NCBI RefSeq assembly: GCF_900091455.1
Contig: NZ_LT607412.1
Location: 2,356,001-2,420,000, forward strand
Reading direction: 5' to 3'
Origin: Micromonospora coriariae
Lineage (GTDB): Bacteria; Actinomycetota; Actinomycetes; Mycobacteriales; Micromonosporaceae
DNA length: 64,000 bases
Shown: positions 42,394 through 52,825 of the stretch, piece after piece
Layout of the letters: each line of letters starts with the position of its first letter
Numbering within the stretch: position 1 is the stretch's first letter
Position numbers and translations under genes: made by a program
Notes under the pieces: model-generated
Told to the model about the DNA's origin: nothing
The model's database searches: none
What the model saw: the letters and a program-made list of their open reading frames with translations, nothing else

Positions 42394-45300
42394 GAAGTCT
42401 CCTCGGTCCGGCTGCCGCTGATCCAGGACGACATCAGCTCGATCAGATCGTCCAGGTCGACCGGCTTGGTGATGTAGTCGCTGCCCCCGGCCGCGAGCGC
42501 CGACTCACGGTCGCCCGGCATCGCCTTCGCGGTCAGGAAGACGACCGGCAGGTCGGCGAACCGGTGGTTGCGCCGGATCTGGCGGGTGGTCTCGTACCCG
42601 TCCTGGTCCGGCATCATGGCGTCCATCAGCACGATGTCCACCTCCGGATGCTCGGCCAGCAGGCGGACACCGTCCGCCCCGTTGTCCGAGTACAGCACGG
42701 TCATCCCGTGCAGCTCCAACGCACTGGTCAGGGCGAAGACGTTGCGCACGTCGTCGTCCACGATCAGCACGGTCGCGCCGTCCAGCTGCCGGGTGGCCGG
42801 CGCCTCCGGCCGCTGCGGCAGCAGCTCCAGCGGCGGCATCAGCAGCGACGACGGCAGGCCGGCACGCTGCGGGGACGGCGGCGCAGGTGCGACCACCGCG
42901 TCCGGGGCCAGCACGTGCGGCACGAACAGGGTGAAGGTCGATCCCTGCCCCGGCGCCGACGCCACAGTGATCGTGCCGCCGATCAACCGAGCCAGATCAC
43001 GGCTGATCGACAGGCCCAGGCCGGTGCCACCGTAACGGCGGCTGGTGGTGCCGTCGGCCTGCTGGAACGCCTCGAAGATGATCGACAGCTTGTCGTCGGA
43101 GATGCCGATCCCAGTGTCGATCACCGTGAACGCGATCACCTGCTGGGCGTTGGTCAACGCCGGAACGTCGAACACCGCGTTCTCCGCCGCCGGGGCGATC
43201 CGCAGCGTCACCGCGCCGTTGTCGGTGAACTTCACCGCGTTCGAGAGCAGGTTGCGCAGGATCTGCTGCAACCGCTGCGCGTCGGTGACAAGCGCCGGCG
43301 GCAGATCCTTGCTCACCCGCACCTGGAAGTCCAGGCCCTTCTCCTCGGCCTGCGGCGCGAACGCCTGCTCCACGTAGCCGCGGATCTCCGCGAACCGGAT
43401 CTCGGTCGGCTCGACGTCCATCCGACCTGCCTCGATCTTGGACAGGTCCAGGATGTCGTCGATCAGCCGGAGCAGATCCGAGCCGGCGCTGTGGATGGTC
43501 CGGGCGAACTCGATCTGCTTCGGGTTGAGGTTCTGCTCCGAGTTCTCCGCCAGCAGCCGCGCCAGCAGCAGCAACGAGTTCAGCGGCGTCCGCAGCTCGT
43601 GGCTCATGTTGGCCAGGAACTCCGACTTGTACGCCGAGGCCCGGGTGAGCTGCTGCGCCTTCTCCTCCAGGCCGAGCCGGGCCAGCTCGATCTCCCGGTT
43701 CTTCGTCTCGATGTTGCCCTTCTGCTCGGAGAGCAGGGTGGCCTTCTCCTCCAGCTCGGCGTTGGTGCGCTGCAACTCCGCGGACTGCTCCTGGAGCTCG
43801 TGCGCCAGCCGCTGCGACTGGGCCAGCAGCTCCTCCGTACGCCGGTTGGCCTGAATGGTGTTGACCGCGACGCCGATGGTCAGCACCAGCCGCTCCAGGA
43901 ACGACAGGTGCAGCTCGGAGAAGGCCGCAACGCTGGCGAACTCGATCACCCCGAGCAGCTCGCCCTCGAACAGCACGGGGAGCACCACCAGGTCGGACGG
44001 GGGCGTCTCGGCCAGCCCGGAGCGCAGGGTGAGTCGGCTGTTCGGGGAGGCGCTGACCCGGATCGTCCGGCGGGAGAGCGCGGTCTGCCCGACCAGGCCC
44101 TCGCCCGGCCCGAAGGTGACGTCGTGCCCCCGCGCCACGTACCCGTACGAGGAGGTCAACCGCAGCCGCATGCTGCCGTCGGTGTCGTCGGCCAGGAAGA
44201 AGGCGCCGAGCTGGGCGTCGACCAGCGGGGTCACCTCGGTCATGATCATGCGGCAGACCTCGCCCAGGTCCCGCTGGCCCTGCAACAGGCCGCCGATCCG
44301 GGCCAGGTTCGAGTCCAGCCAGCCCTGCTCGGCGTTCTTCTTGGTCGTCTCCCGCAGGGTGACGATCATCTGGTTGATGTTGTCCTTCAGCTCGGCGACC
44401 TCGCCCTGCGCCTTGACCGCGATCCGCTGGGTCAGGTCGCCACGGGTCACCGACGTGGACACCTGGGCGATGGCCCGCAGCTGGGTGGTCAGCGTCGAGG
44501 CGAGCTGGTTGACGTTCTCGGTCAGGTCCCGCCAGGTGCCGGAGACACCCTTCACCTGCGCCTGACCGCCGAGCTTGCCCTCGATGCCGACCTCGCGGGC
44601 CACCCGGGTCACCTCGTCGGCGAACGACGACAACTGGTCCACCATCGTGTTCACCGTGGACTTCAGCTCCAGGATCTCGCCCTGCGCGTCCACGGTGATC
44701 TTCTGGCTCAGGTCGCCCTTGGCCACGGCCGTGGTCACCGAGGCGATGTTGCGGACCTGGCTGGTCAGGTTCGACGCCATCGAGTTGACGTTGTCGGTCA
44801 GGTCCCGCCAGGTGCCGGAGACACCCTTCACCTGCGCCTGACCGCCGAGCTTGCCCTCGGTGCCCACCTCGCGGGCCACCCGGGTCACCTCGTCGGCGAA
44901 CGACGACAACTGATCCACCATGGTGTTGACCGTGGACTTCAGCTCCAGGATCTCGCCCCGAGCGTCCACCGTGATCTTCTGCGACAGGTCACCCTTCGCC
45001 ACAGCCGTGGAGACCTGGGCGATGTTGCGCACCTGGGCGGTCAGGTTCGACGCCATCGAGTTGACGTTGTCGGTCAGGTCCCGCCAGGTGCCGGCGACCC
45101 CGCGTACCTGCGCCTGGCCACCCAGCTTGCCCTCGGTGCCCACCTCGCGGGCCACCCGGGTCACCTCGTCGGCGAACGACGACAGCTGATCCACCATCGT
45201 GTTGACCGTGGACTTCAGCTCCAGGATCTCGCCCCGAGCGTCCACCGTGATCTTCTGTGACAGGTCACCCTTCGCCACCGCCGTGGTCACCGAGGCGATG

Positions 45301-46757
45301 TTGCGGACCTGACTGGTCAGGTTCGACGCCATCGAGTTCACGTTGTCGGTCAGGTCCCGCCAGGTGCCGGAGACACCCTTCACCTGCGCCTGACCGCCCA
45401 GGTTGCCCTCGGTGCCCACCTCACGCGCGACCCGGGTCACCTCGTCGGCGAACGACGACAACTGGTCGACCATCGTGTTGACGGTGTTCTTCAGCTCCAG
45501 GATCTCGCCCTGGGCGTCCACCGTGATCTTCTGCGACAGGTCACCCTTGGCGACCGCCGTGGAGACCTGGGAGATGTTGCGGACCTGGCTGGTGAGGTTG
45601 CCGGCCAGCTGGTTGACGTTCTCGGTGAGGTCACGCCAGGTGCCGGAGACGCCGCGTACCTGGGCCTGGCCGCCGAGCTTGCCCTCGATGCCCACCTCGC
45701 GGGCCACCCGGGTCACCTCGTCGGCGAACGACGACAACTGGTCCACCATCGTGTTGACGGTGTCCTTCAGCTCCAGGATCTCGCCCTGCGCCGCCACCGT
45801 GATCTTCTGCGACAGGTCACCCCGGGCCACCGCGGTGGACACCTGGGCGATGTTGCGGACCTGGGCGGTCAGGTTCGACGCCATCGAGTTGACGCTGTCG
45901 GTGAGGTCCTTCCAGGTGCCGGCCACGTTCGGCACCTCGGCCTGGCCGCCCAGCTTGCCCTCGGTGCCCACCTCGCGGGCCACCCGGGTCACCTGCTCGG
46001 CGAAGAGCCGCAACGTGTCGGTGAGGTAGTTGATGGTGTGCGCCAGCTCGGCGACCTCACCCTTGGCCGACACGGTGATCTTCTGGGACAGGTCGCCCTT
46101 GGCCACGGCCGTGGACACCTGGGAGATCGACCGCACCTGGTAGGTGAGGTTCGACGCCATGGTGTTTACCGAGTCGGTGAGGTCCTTCCAGGTGCCCGCG
46201 ACGCCCCGGACGTCGGCCTGACCACCCAGCTTGCCCTCGGTGCCCACCTCACGGGCCACCCGGGTCACCTCGTCGGCGAACGACGAGAGCTGATCGACCA
46301 TGGTGTTCACGGTGCGCCCGATGCGCAGGTACTCACCACGCAGCGGCCGGCCGTCGATCTCCAACGCCATGTGCTGGGACAGGTCGCCGTCCGCCACCGC
46401 CACGATGACCCGGGCGATCTCGGTGGTGGGTCGGCCCAGGTCGTCGATCAGCGAGTTGATCGCCCGCTGGCCCTCCGCCCAGGAGCCGTCCAACCCCTCG
46501 TCGTCGAGCCGCTCGGTGAGCCGGCCGTCCCGACCGACGATCCGGCTGATCCGCCGCAGGTCCAGGTACTGCCGTTCCTGGAGCGAGACCACCTCGTTGA
46601 AGGCGTCCGCCACCTCGCCGCCCTTACCGGCGCGGCGGGGCAGCCGGACCTTCAGGTCGCCGCGACGGACCCGTCGCAGCGCCTCGGTCAACTCACCGAG
46701 GAGCGCCTCGTGGTCGGCTGCGGACGGATCCGCCACCGACTGCTTCGCCGTGGTCAT
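42390..46757 (-). CDS. Poly-HAMP hybrid histidine kinase (OsaA-like)
   Basis: A 1455-residue cytoplasmic kinase without membrane spans. A short N-terminus (1-123) precedes seven tandem ~92-residue HAMP units (124-772; the last six exactly 92 each), an eighth half unit, a GAF domain (about 830-970), a coiled coil (975-1040), HisKA with H1053 in SHELRTPLN, HATPase (DTGIGIS, GGTGLGL) and a C-terminal receiver with D1379 ([12 protein letters not shown]). HAMP arrays occur in fungal Nik1 and actinobacterial OsaA kinases. Start ATG 46757 (46760 possible). Co-transcribed with the receiver protein at 41839. Confidence 0.92.
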   Translation of the reverse strand: MTTAKQSVADPSAADHEALLGELTEALRRVRRGDLKVRLPRRAGKGGEVADAFNEVVSLQERQYLDLRRISRIVGRDGRLTERLDDEGLDGSWAEGQRAINSLIDDLGRPTTEIARVIVAVADGDLSQHMALEIDGRPLRGEYLRIGRTVNTMVDQLSSFADEVTRVAREVGTEGKLGGQADVRGVAGTWKDLTDSVNTMASNLTYQVRSISQVSTAVAKGDLSQKITVSAKGEVAELAHTINYLTDTLRLFAEQVTRVAREVGTEGKLGGQAEVPNVAGTWKDLTDSVNSMASNLTAQVRNIAQVSTAVARGDLSQKITVAAQGEILELKDTVNTMVDQLSSFADEVTRVAREVGIEGKLGGQAQVRGVSGTWRDLTENVNQLAGNLTSQVRNISQVSTAVAKGDLSQKITVDAQGEILELKNTVNTMVDQLSSFADEVTRVAREVGTEGNLGGQAQVKGVSGTWRDLTDNVNSMASNLTSQVRNIASVTTAVAKGDLSQKITVDARGEILELKSTVNTMVDQLSSFADEVTRVAREVGTEGKLGGQAQVRGVAGTWRDLTDNVNSMASNLTAQVRNIAQVSTAVAKGDLSQKITVDARGEILELKSTVNTMVDQLSSFADEVTRVAREVGTEGKLGGQAQVKGVSGTWRDLTDNVNSMASNLTSQVRNIASVTTAVAKGDLSQKITVDAQGEILELKSTVNTMVDQLSSFADEVTRVAREVGIEGKLGGQAQVKGVSGTWRDLTENVNQLASTLTTQLRAIAQVSTSVTRGDLTQRIAVKAQGEVAELKDNINQMIVTLRETTKKNAEQGWLDSNLARIGGLLQGQRDLGEVCRMIMTEVTPLVDAQLGAFFLADDTDGSMRLRLTSSYGYVARGHDVTFGPGEGLVGQTALSRRTIRVSASPNSRLTLRSGLAETPPSDLVVLPVLFEGELLGVIEFASVAAFSELHLSFLERLVLTIGVAVNTIQANRRTEELLAQSQRLAHELQEQSAELQRTNAELEEKATLLSEQKGNIETKNREIELARLGLEEKAQQLTRASAYKSEFLANMSHELRTPLNSLLLLARLLAENSEQNLNPKQIEFARTIHSAGSDLLRLIDDILDLSKIEAGRMDVEPTEIRFAEIRGYVEQAFAPQAEEKGLDFQVRVSKDLPPALVTDAQRLQQILRNLLSNAVKFTDNGAVTLRIAPAAENAVFDVPALTNAQQVIAFTVIDTGIGISDDKLSIIFEAFQQADGTTSRRYGGTGLGLSISRDLARLIGGTITVASAPGQGSTFTLFVPHVLAPDAVVAPAPPSPQRAGLPSSLLMPPLELLPQRPEAPATRQLDGATVLIVDDDVRNVFALTSALELHGMTVLYSDNGADGVRLLAEHPEVDIVLMDAMMPDQDGYETTRQIRRNHRFADLPVVFLTAKAMPGDRESALAAGGSDYITKPVDLDDLIELMSSWISGSRTEETS
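44442..46097 (-). repeat. Six 276-nt tandem repeats encoding HAMP units
   Basis: Six consecutive units of exactly 276 nt (92 codons), protein residues 221-772, differ at only a few positions, for example [17 protein letters not shown] divergent first unit (about 46100-46390) and a half unit after 44441 flank them. High similarity suggests recent amplification or gene conversion. Confidence 0.9.
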
Positions 46758-47095
46758 CATTCCTCGCTCAACTCGGGGGCGCCGGCCCGTACGCACACGC
46801 CAGCACCCCATATTGTGCCCGCGCGCGCCGCAGTGCCAGGGTTCGCGACCCGCCGATCGGCTTCGGCGAACCCGCGGATCTGCTCGATGTCACCGATTCG
46901 GAACGGCCGGTCACGGACCTCGCGCGGGTGCCGAACCTGCGCGGCACCGACCCGATCGCGCCCTGTCGGTTGGGGAGCGTCCCGTTAAGAGGGGGCCCCT
47001 GCTCTACCGCAGGCGTTAACAAGGGGCCCTTCCTTCCCCCGGCGCGATGGCCGATCGGGTTGGCACCCGGTAGGGGGACGGTGGAGGATACGGGA
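46758..47095. promoter_or_regulatory. Divergent intergenic region with repeat R3 copy 2
   Basis: A 338-nt gap between the kinase and phosphatase genes. It holds repeat R3 (46984-47035) and, at about 46848-46907, GGGTTCGCGACCC-type inverted sequence. No reading frame is convincing. Both promoters should lie here. Confidence 0.4.
46984..47035. repeat. 52-nt repeat, family R3, copy 2
   Basis: Starts GTTAAGAGGGGGCCCC and ends AAGGGGCCCTTCCTT; differs from the ccdA copy at two positions only. Located 60 nt upstream of the SpoIIE phosphatase start. Confidence 0.88.
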
Positions 47096-49171
47096 GTGTC
47101 AGCCGAGGCGGGGCCCGCGACGGCCGGGGCCCGGAACGGGGCGGTCCGGCGTGTCCGCCTGCCCGCTGACCGGCGTACGCCGGCCGCCGCTCGCGCCGTG
47201 GTGCGCTCGGTGCTGGCCGAAGCGCACCTGGACGAGCTGGCCAACGAGGCGCTGCTGCTCACCACGGAGCTGACGACCAACGCCGTCGAGCACGCCCGCA
47301 CCGAACTGGACATCGAGGTCGTGGCGGACGAGGTCGGGCTGTCCGTGACCGTCTCCGACTTCGCGCCCGGGTCGGGCGACGAGCTGACCGTCGGCACCCG
47401 CAACGACGCCACCGAGATCAACGAGGTCTCCGAGCGGGGCCGGGGGCTCCTACTCGTCGACCACTTCGCCAGCCGCTGGGGCACCACGTACCTGCCCACG
47501 GGCAAGGGCGTCTGGTTCCGGCTGGACCGCCCCGGCGTCGACCCGCCGGCCGAGGGCACAGCGGGTGGCGAGTCGATGCCCGGCAGCGCCGGCCCGGGGG
47601 CCGCCGTCGACAGCTCCGCGCCGAGCGCCAGCGCGATGAGCGAACTCATGCAGACCGCCCCCGACGTGTACGCGGACGATCCGCTGCCCGACTTCGCCAC
47701 CAACCTGCTCAGCCGGGTCGCCGAGATGGTCGGCGCGGCCGGCGGCATGATCCGTCTGGACCGGGGCGACGGGCAGGGCCGCCAGGTGCTGGCCCGCTTC
47801 GGGCGGCAGCCCCGCGCCGACACGGAGTTGCTCCGGGTGCCGCTGTCGGTGCACCGCCCGTACGCGGGCGAGCTGGAGCTGGACGCCGCACCCTCCGCGT
47901 ACGCCCGACCGCTGGCGGTGCTGACCGCCGAGCGGCTGTCGCTGCACCTGGAGAACGACCGGCTGCGCCGGGCCGATGTCCGCCGGCAGACGTGGCTGAC
48001 GTTCCTGGCCGAGGCGAGCGAGTTGTTGGCCCAGTCGCTGGACGTCGAGCTGACCATGGCGCTGATTCCGCAGCTGGTGGTGCCGCGGCTCGGCCAGTGG
48101 TGTGCGGTGCACACCACTGACGAGTGGGGTCGGCTGCGGCTGGCGGCGGCCAGCCACGCGGACGAGTCGGTGCTGCCACAGCTGCACAAGGTGCTGGCCG
48201 AGACGGGTCCGGACTCGATCCAGGCCCGCCTGCGCGAGGCGTCCCGCAGCGCGGCGCAGATCCCGCTGGGCGGGCCGATGGAGGGTTTCGCGGTCCCGTT
48301 GATCGCGCGTGGGCAGCGGCTCGGCACCCTGGCCGTGGGGCGGCACCAGCGGCATCGGCACGACCCGGACGAGGTGTCGGTGCTGGAGGACGTGGCCCGG
48401 CGCTCGGCTCTGGCCATCGAGAACGCGCGGATCCACGCCGAGCGCCGCCGGGTGGCGCAGACGCTCCAGCAGTCCCTTCTGCCGCCGGTGCTGCCCGTGG
48501 TGGACGGGATCGGCTTCGCCGCCGAGTACGTCCCGACCGGCTACGACGCCGAGGTGGGCGGCGACTTCTACGACGTGGTGCCGATGCTCGACGGCCGCTG
48601 GCTGGTGGTGATCGGGGACGTCTCGGGCAAGGGCGTTCAGGCGGCCGCGGTCACCGGGCTGGTCCGGGACGTCATCCGGGTGCTGGTCGGCGACGGCAAG
48701 CCGTTGCCGGAGGCGCTGGCCCGGCTCAACGAGACGCTGGTCGAGCGGGGCGGCGGCCGGTACTGCACGTTGGCCCTGGCCGCGGTCGGATTGGGCGACG
48801 GCGGCCGGCTGGACGTCTCGCTGCACCTGGCCGGGCACGACCGGCCGGTGTTGCTGGCCGCTGGTGGCGGCGCCGGTTTCGTGGGCACCGGGGGCACCGC
48901 GCTGGGCCTGCTCGACACGATCACCTCGCCGACGGCGGAGATCACGCTCGCCCCGGGCGACGCCCTGGTCTTCTACACCGACGGGGTCACCGAACGGCGG
49001 CGCGGCCGGGAGCTGTTCGGCACCGACCGGCTGCGGGACGCGGCCGCGCCACTGGCCGGCTACTCGGCCGACGTCGTGGCCGCCCGGCTGCGCGCCGCCG
49101 CGATCAACTTCTCGGTCGAGCCGCCCCGGGACGACATCGCGATCCTGGTGCTCCGCAACGACGCGGTCTGA
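47096..49171 (+). CDS. SpoIIE-type serine phosphatase with anti-sigma kinase-like and GAF domains
   Basis: A 691-residue partner-switch protein: an RsbW-like HATPase (about 15-145, TTELTTNAVEHARTEL and ERGRGLLLVD), a linker, a GAF-like domain (about 295-455) and a PP2C/SpoIIE phosphatase (about 465-690) with EVGGDFYDVV and GDVSGKGVQAA metal-site motifs and DALVFYTDGVTERR. It could both phosphorylate and dephosphorylate a STAS protein; the kinase half may be inactive. GGAGG stands 8 nt before the GTG. Confidence 0.9.
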   Translation: MSAEAGPATAGARNGAVRRVRLPADRRTPAAARAVVRSVLAEAHLDELANEALLLTTELTTNAVEHARTELDIEVVADEVGLSVTVSDFAPGSGDELTVGTRNDATEINEVSERGRGLLLVDHFASRWGTTYLPTGKGVWFRLDRPGVDPPAEGTAGGESMPGSAGPGAAVDSSAPSASAMSELMQTAPDVYADDPLPDFATNLLSRVAEMVGAAGGMIRLDRGDGQGRQVLARFGRQPRADTELLRVPLSVHRPYAGELELDAAPSAYARPLAVLTAERLSLHLENDRLRRADVRRQTWLTFLAEASELLAQSLDVELTMALIPQLVVPRLGQWCAVHTTDEWGRLRLAAASHADESVLPQLHKVLAETGPDSIQARLREASRSAAQIPLGGPMEGFAVPLIARGQRLGTLAVGRHQRHRHDPDEVSVLEDVARRSALAIENARIHAERRRVAQTLQQSLLPPVLPVVDGIGFAAEYVPTGYDAEVGGDFYDVVPMLDGRWLVVIGDVSGKGVQAAAVTGLVRDVIRVLVGDGKPLPEALARLNETLVERGGGRYCTLALAAVGLGDGGRLDVSLHLAGHDRPVLLAAGGGAGFVGTGGTALGLLDTITSPTAEITLAPGDALVFYTDGVTERRRGRELFGTDRLRDAAAPLAGYSADVVAARLRAAAINFSVEPPRDDIAILVLRNDAV

Positions 49172-49254
49172 GACCGCACCCGGTCATCCCGCCACTGCTC
49201 GACACGCACCGGTGGTGGCCGGACTGACGGCCGACCACAGCGGGCGCGCTCGCA

Positions 49255-50613
49255 TCACAGGCCGCCGGGGAGGCGGCCGGGCGCCAGCCGGTGCTCCGGG
49301 TCGAGATGCTCCTTGGCGGCCCGCAGCTGGGCCAGGCCGGCCAGCTCGCCCCAGAGGTCGACGGCCTGCCGCACCGGCGCGGGGGCGGACACGACCACGC
49401 AGCGGCCCTGCCGGGCCAGCAGCACGCCCCGGACGGCGGCCAGGATGGACGCCACCCGATCGGGGGCCAGTGCGCCGGGCAGCGCCGCGTGCACCACGCC
49501 CAGCCCGGCGGAGCCTCGCACCGGAACCGGGGCGCCGGCCGCGTCGCGTAGCGCGTAGACAGCGGCGTGCAGGTCGCTGATCGGCACCTCCAGGCGCAGC
49601 GCCGTGTCGCCGGGCGCGAACGGGTAACGGCGCCACCAGGGCGGCGCGGAGTGCGCGACGGTCGCCTCCCCGTGCAGCAGGCCGACCAGGCGCTCTGCGC
49701 GCTCCGTGACATCGGGTCGGCCGCCCTCGAGCAGCACCACCAGGCTGCCCGCCCGGGACGGGGCACCGGATCGCCCGGACATCGACGGGTGACGTTCCCG
49801 GGCGGTCGTGGCCGGGTGCCCGGGCGGGTACGGCGTGCGCGGCCGGGGCGCCCCGGCCGGAAGGTCCAGCTCGATGGCCGCCGGCTCCAGCCGGGCAGCG
49901 AGGATCGTCCGGACCAGGTCATGCACCTCCAGGGGCGTCCACACGGGCCGGGACACCCAGAGCCGGCTGGCCGGCACGGGCTGCACCCGCAGGCTCGCCG
50001 ACACCAGCACGCCGAGCGCGCCCTGCGAGCCGCAGAGCAGCCGGGCCAGGTCGAGCCCCGGCTCGCCACCGCCGGCGCTGACCAACTCGCCGTCGGCACC
50101 CAGGTAGCGGACGCCGAGGAGCTGGTCGCACGGGCTGCCGTGGCGGTGCCGCAGCGGGCCGGCCTCACCGGCGGCGAGCACCCCGCCGAGCGTCGCCCCG
50201 GGTGACGGGGCGTCCATCGCCAACCGCTGCCCGGTGCGCTCCAGAGTGGCCTGCACCGCCCGCAGCGGGGTGCCGGCGCCGACCTCGGCCACCGGCGCGC
50301 CGACCGGCTCGTGACCGATGCCGGCCAGCCGGCCGGTGTCGAGCATGATGTCGACCTGCACCGGCGTGGCACCCCAGTCGATCTTCGTGCCGGCGCCCCG
50401 TGGCACCACCGCCAGGTCGTGCGTGGCAGCCAGCCGCAGCACCTCGGCCGCGGCGTGCGGGCCGCCGGGCACCGCCACCCAGCGCGCCGGCCGCCCGGCG
50501 ACCTCGTCGGCCGGACCGCCGAGCCGGGCGAACGGCGGACCGCAGATCGCCGTCAACCGTCGGGTGATCTCGAGGGCTCCGGACCGGCCGAGGGAACTCG
50601 CTGCTGCAGCCAT
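49255..50613 (-). CDS. FAD-binding oxidoreductase, GlcE-like
   Basis: A 452-residue flavoprotein of the PCMH/VAO fold. VVPRGAGTKIDWGATP and APSPGATLGGVLAAGEAGPLRHRHGSPCDQLLG are the FAD-binding loops. It matches the FAD subunit GlcE of glycolate oxidase, but glcD and glcF partners are absent from the window. ATG 50613 was chosen because TACGAT lies 7 nt upstream; the ATG at 50622 would lie inside that box. Confidence 0.83.
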   Translation of the reverse strand: MAAAASSLGRSGALEITRRLTAICGPPFARLGGPADEVAGRPARWVAVPGGPHAAAEVLRLAATHDLAVVPRGAGTKIDWGATPVQVDIMLDTGRLAGIGHEPVGAPVAEVGAGTPLRAVQATLERTGQRLAMDAPSPGATLGGVLAAGEAGPLRHRHGSPCDQLLGVRYLGADGELVSAGGGEPGLDLARLLCGSQGALGVLVSASLRVQPVPASRLWVSRPVWTPLEVHDLVRTILAARLEPAAIELDLPAGAPRPRTPYPPGHPATTARERHPSMSGRSGAPSRAGSLVVLLEGGRPDVTERAERLVGLLHGEATVAHSAPPWWRRYPFAPGDTALRLEVPISDLHAAVYALRDAAGAPVPVRGSAGLGVVHAALPGALAPDRVASILAAVRGVLLARQGRCVVVSAPAPVRQAVDLWGELAGLAQLRAAKEHLDPEHRLAPGRLPGGL

Positions 50614-50620
50614 GCCGGTC

Positions 50621-50637
50621 ATCGTACATGTGTTCGA
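50621..50637. promoter_or_regulatory. Leaderless -10 (TACGAT) overlapping a LexA-like palindrome
   Basis: On the minus strand TACGAT (50626-50621) stands 7 nt before the oxidoreductase ATG. Plus-strand 50622-50637 reads TCGTACATGTGTTCGA, one mismatch from the actinobacterial SOS consensus TCGAAC-N4-GTTCGA. Binding by LexA is inferred only. Confidence 0.42.
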
Positions 50638-50696
50638 ATGCCGTGGTGGCGACTATCGGGATGCCGCTGGTCCGGCGCGCGGAGCGGGCCGGCCGG

Positions 50697-50702
50697 TAAC
50701 GT
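50697..50702 (+). promoter_or_regulatory. -10 box of leaderless promoter (TAACGT) for the S9 peptidase gene
   Basis: TAACGT stands 7 nt before the GTG at 50710, which is why that start was chosen over GTG 50701. Confidence 0.5.
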
Positions 50703-50709
50703 GGCCGCC

Positions 50710-52806
50710 GTGACCACCGAGACTGCCCCGCCCACGGCGAAGCGGGTGCCCGCCGAGCGCACCCACCACGGCGACACCGTCGTCGACGAGTACGCCTGGC
50801 TCGCCGCCAAGGACGACCCGGAGACGATCGCCTACCTGACCGCCGAGAACGCGTACACCGAGGAGCGCACGGCGCACCTGGCCGCGCTGCGCGCGGACCT
50901 GTACGAGGAGATCCGGCAGCGCACCCGGGAGACCGACCTGACCGTGCCGACCCGCAAGGGCGGGCACTGGTACTACACCCGGACGGTGGAGGGGCAGCAG
51001 TACGGGGTGCACTGCCGGCGCGCGGTCCGCGACTCCGAGACCGAGCCACCGGTCAGCGCGGACGGCGCACCGCTGGACGGCGAGGAGGTGCTGCTCGACG
51101 GCAACCTGCTGGCCGAGGGGCACGACTTCTTCTCGCTGGGCGCCTTCGACGTCAGCCCGGACGGGCGCTGGCTGGCCTACTCCACCGACTTCTCCGGCGA
51201 CGAGCGGTTCACCCTGCGGGTGAAGGACCTGACGACCGGCGAACTGCTCCCGGACGAGATCCCGGGCACCTTCTACGGCACGGCCTGGTCGACCGACGCC
51301 TCTGTGCTGTTCTACGTGACGGTGGACGACGCCTGGCGGCCCAACCGGGTCTGGCGGCACACCCTCGGCTCGGCTGCCGCCGACGACGTGGTGGTCCACC
51401 AGGAGGACGACGAGCGGTTCTGGGTGGGCGTGGAGCTGACCCGGTCGGAGAAGTTCATCCTGATCGACATCCACAGCAAGGTCACCAGCGAGGTGCTGGT
51501 GATCCCGGCAGCCAACCCGACCGGCGCGCCGGCCGTGATCGCACCGCGGCGGCAGGGCGTCGAGTACACGGTGGAGCACCACGGCCACCGCTTCCTGATC
51601 CTGCACAACGACGGCGCGGAGGACTTCGCGCTGGCATTCACGTCGGCGGACGTGCCCGGCGACTGGGTGCCGCTGATCGAGCACAGCCCCGGCACCCGGC
51701 TGGAGGCGGTGGACGCCTTCGCGAACCACCTGGTGGTGTCACTGCGTACCGACGGGCTCACCGGGCTGCGGGTGTTGCCGGTCGGCAGCGGCGACGAGTA
51801 CGACATCGACTTCCCCGAGCCGCTGTACAGCGTCGGGCTGGACGCCAACCCGGAGTACCGCACCGGCCAGGTCCGGCTGCGTTACTCCTCGCTGGTCACG
51901 CCGGACTCGGTGTACGACTACGACCTGGTCACCCGGCAGATGGTGCTGCGCAGGCAGAAGCCGGTGCTGCCCGGGCCGGACGGGCGGCCGTACGACCCGG
52001 CCGAATACGAGCAGCACCGCGACTGGGCGCTGGCCGACGACGGCACCCGGGTGCCGATCTCGCTGGTCTGCCGGGTCGGCACGCCCCGGGACGGCTCCGC
52101 ACCCTGCGAGCTGTACGGCTACGGCTCGTACGAGGCCAGCATGGACCCGTGGTTCTCGGTGGCCCGACTGTCACTGTTGGACCGGGGCGTGGTCTTCGCG
52201 GTGGCGCACACCCGGGGTGGTGGCGAGCTGGGCCGCCGCTGGTACGACCAGGGCAAGCTGCTGGCCAAGAAGAACACCTTCACCGACTTCGTCGCCTGCG
52301 CCCGACACCTGGTCAAGGCCGGCTGGACGGCCAGCGACCGGCTGGTCGCCCGGGGCGCCTCGGCCGGGGGCCTGCTGATGGGCGCGGTGGCCAACCTCGC
52401 CCCGGACGCGTTCACCGGGATCGTCGCGCAGGTGCCGTTCGTGGACGCCCTCACCTCGATCCTCGATCCGTCGCTGCCGCTGACCGTCACCGAGTGGGAG
52501 GAGTGGGGCAACCCGCTGGAGGACCCCGAGGTGTACGCGTACATGAAGTCCTACACGCCGTACGAGAACGTGGCGCCGGTGGACTACCCGGCGATCCTCG
52601 CCGTGACCAGTCTCAACGACACCCGGGTGCTCTACTCGGAGCCGGCGAAGTGGATCGCCCGGTTGCGGGCGGTCGCGCCGGGCGGCGACTACCTGCTCAA
52701 GACCGAGATGGGCGCGGGGCACGGCGGCCCGAGCGGCCGCTACGACGCCTGGCGCGAGGAGGCGTTCATCAACGCGTGGATCCTGGACCGCCTCGGCCGC
52801 GCCTGA
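50710..52806 (+). CDS. ptrB: Prolyl oligopeptidase family serine peptidase (oligopeptidase B)
   Basis: A 698-residue S9A peptidase: a beta-propeller (about 75-410) gates a C-terminal alpha/beta hydrolase. Catalytic Ser551 (ARGASAGGLLMG), Asp637 (SLNDTRV) and His671 (MGAGHGGPSGR) are present; AHTRGGGELGRRWYDQGK is typical of oligopeptidase B, which cuts after basic residues in short peptides. No signal peptide, so cytoplasmic. Starts at a leaderless-type GTG. Confidence 0.92.
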   Translation: MTTETAPPTAKRVPAERTHHGDTVVDEYAWLAAKDDPETIAYLTAENAYTEERTAHLAALRADLYEEIRQRTRETDLTVPTRKGGHWYYTRTVEGQQYGVHCRRAVRDSETEPPVSADGAPLDGEEVLLDGNLLAEGHDFFSLGAFDVSPDGRWLAYSTDFSGDERFTLRVKDLTTGELLPDEIPGTFYGTAWSTDASVLFYVTVDDAWRPNRVWRHTLGSAAADDVVVHQEDDERFWVGVELTRSEKFILIDIHSKVTSEVLVIPAANPTGAPAVIAPRRQGVEYTVEHHGHRFLILHNDGAEDFALAFTSADVPGDWVPLIEHSPGTRLEAVDAFANHLVVSLRTDGLTGLRVLPVGSGDEYDIDFPEPLYSVGLDANPEYRTGQVRLRYSSLVTPDSVYDYDLVTRQMVLRRQKPVLPGPDGRPYDPAEYEQHRDWALADDGTRVPISLVCRVGTPRDGSAPCELYGYGSYEASMDPWFSVARLSLLDRGVVFAVAHTRGGGELGRRWYDQGKLLAKKNTFTDFVACARHLVKAGWTASDRLVARGASAGGLLMGAVANLAPDAFTGIVAQVPFVDALTSILDPSLPLTVTEWEEWGNPLEDPEVYAYMKSYTPYENVAPVDYPAILAVTSLNDTRVLYSEPAKWIARLRAVAPGGDYLLKTEMGAGHGGPSGRYDAWREEAFINAWILDRLGRA

Positions 52807-52825
52807 CGGTGATCGGGGGGCGGCC

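Noticed and set aside
42564..45260. An 898-codon plus-strand open frame opposite the kinase
   Set aside because: It repeats HL-rich, [13 protein letters not shown] segments because it is the complement of the HAMP array; no domains and no start signal.
44442..46097. Direct repeats considered as a CRISPR-like array
   Set aside because: The 276-nt units are contiguous with no spacers and code for HAMP units.
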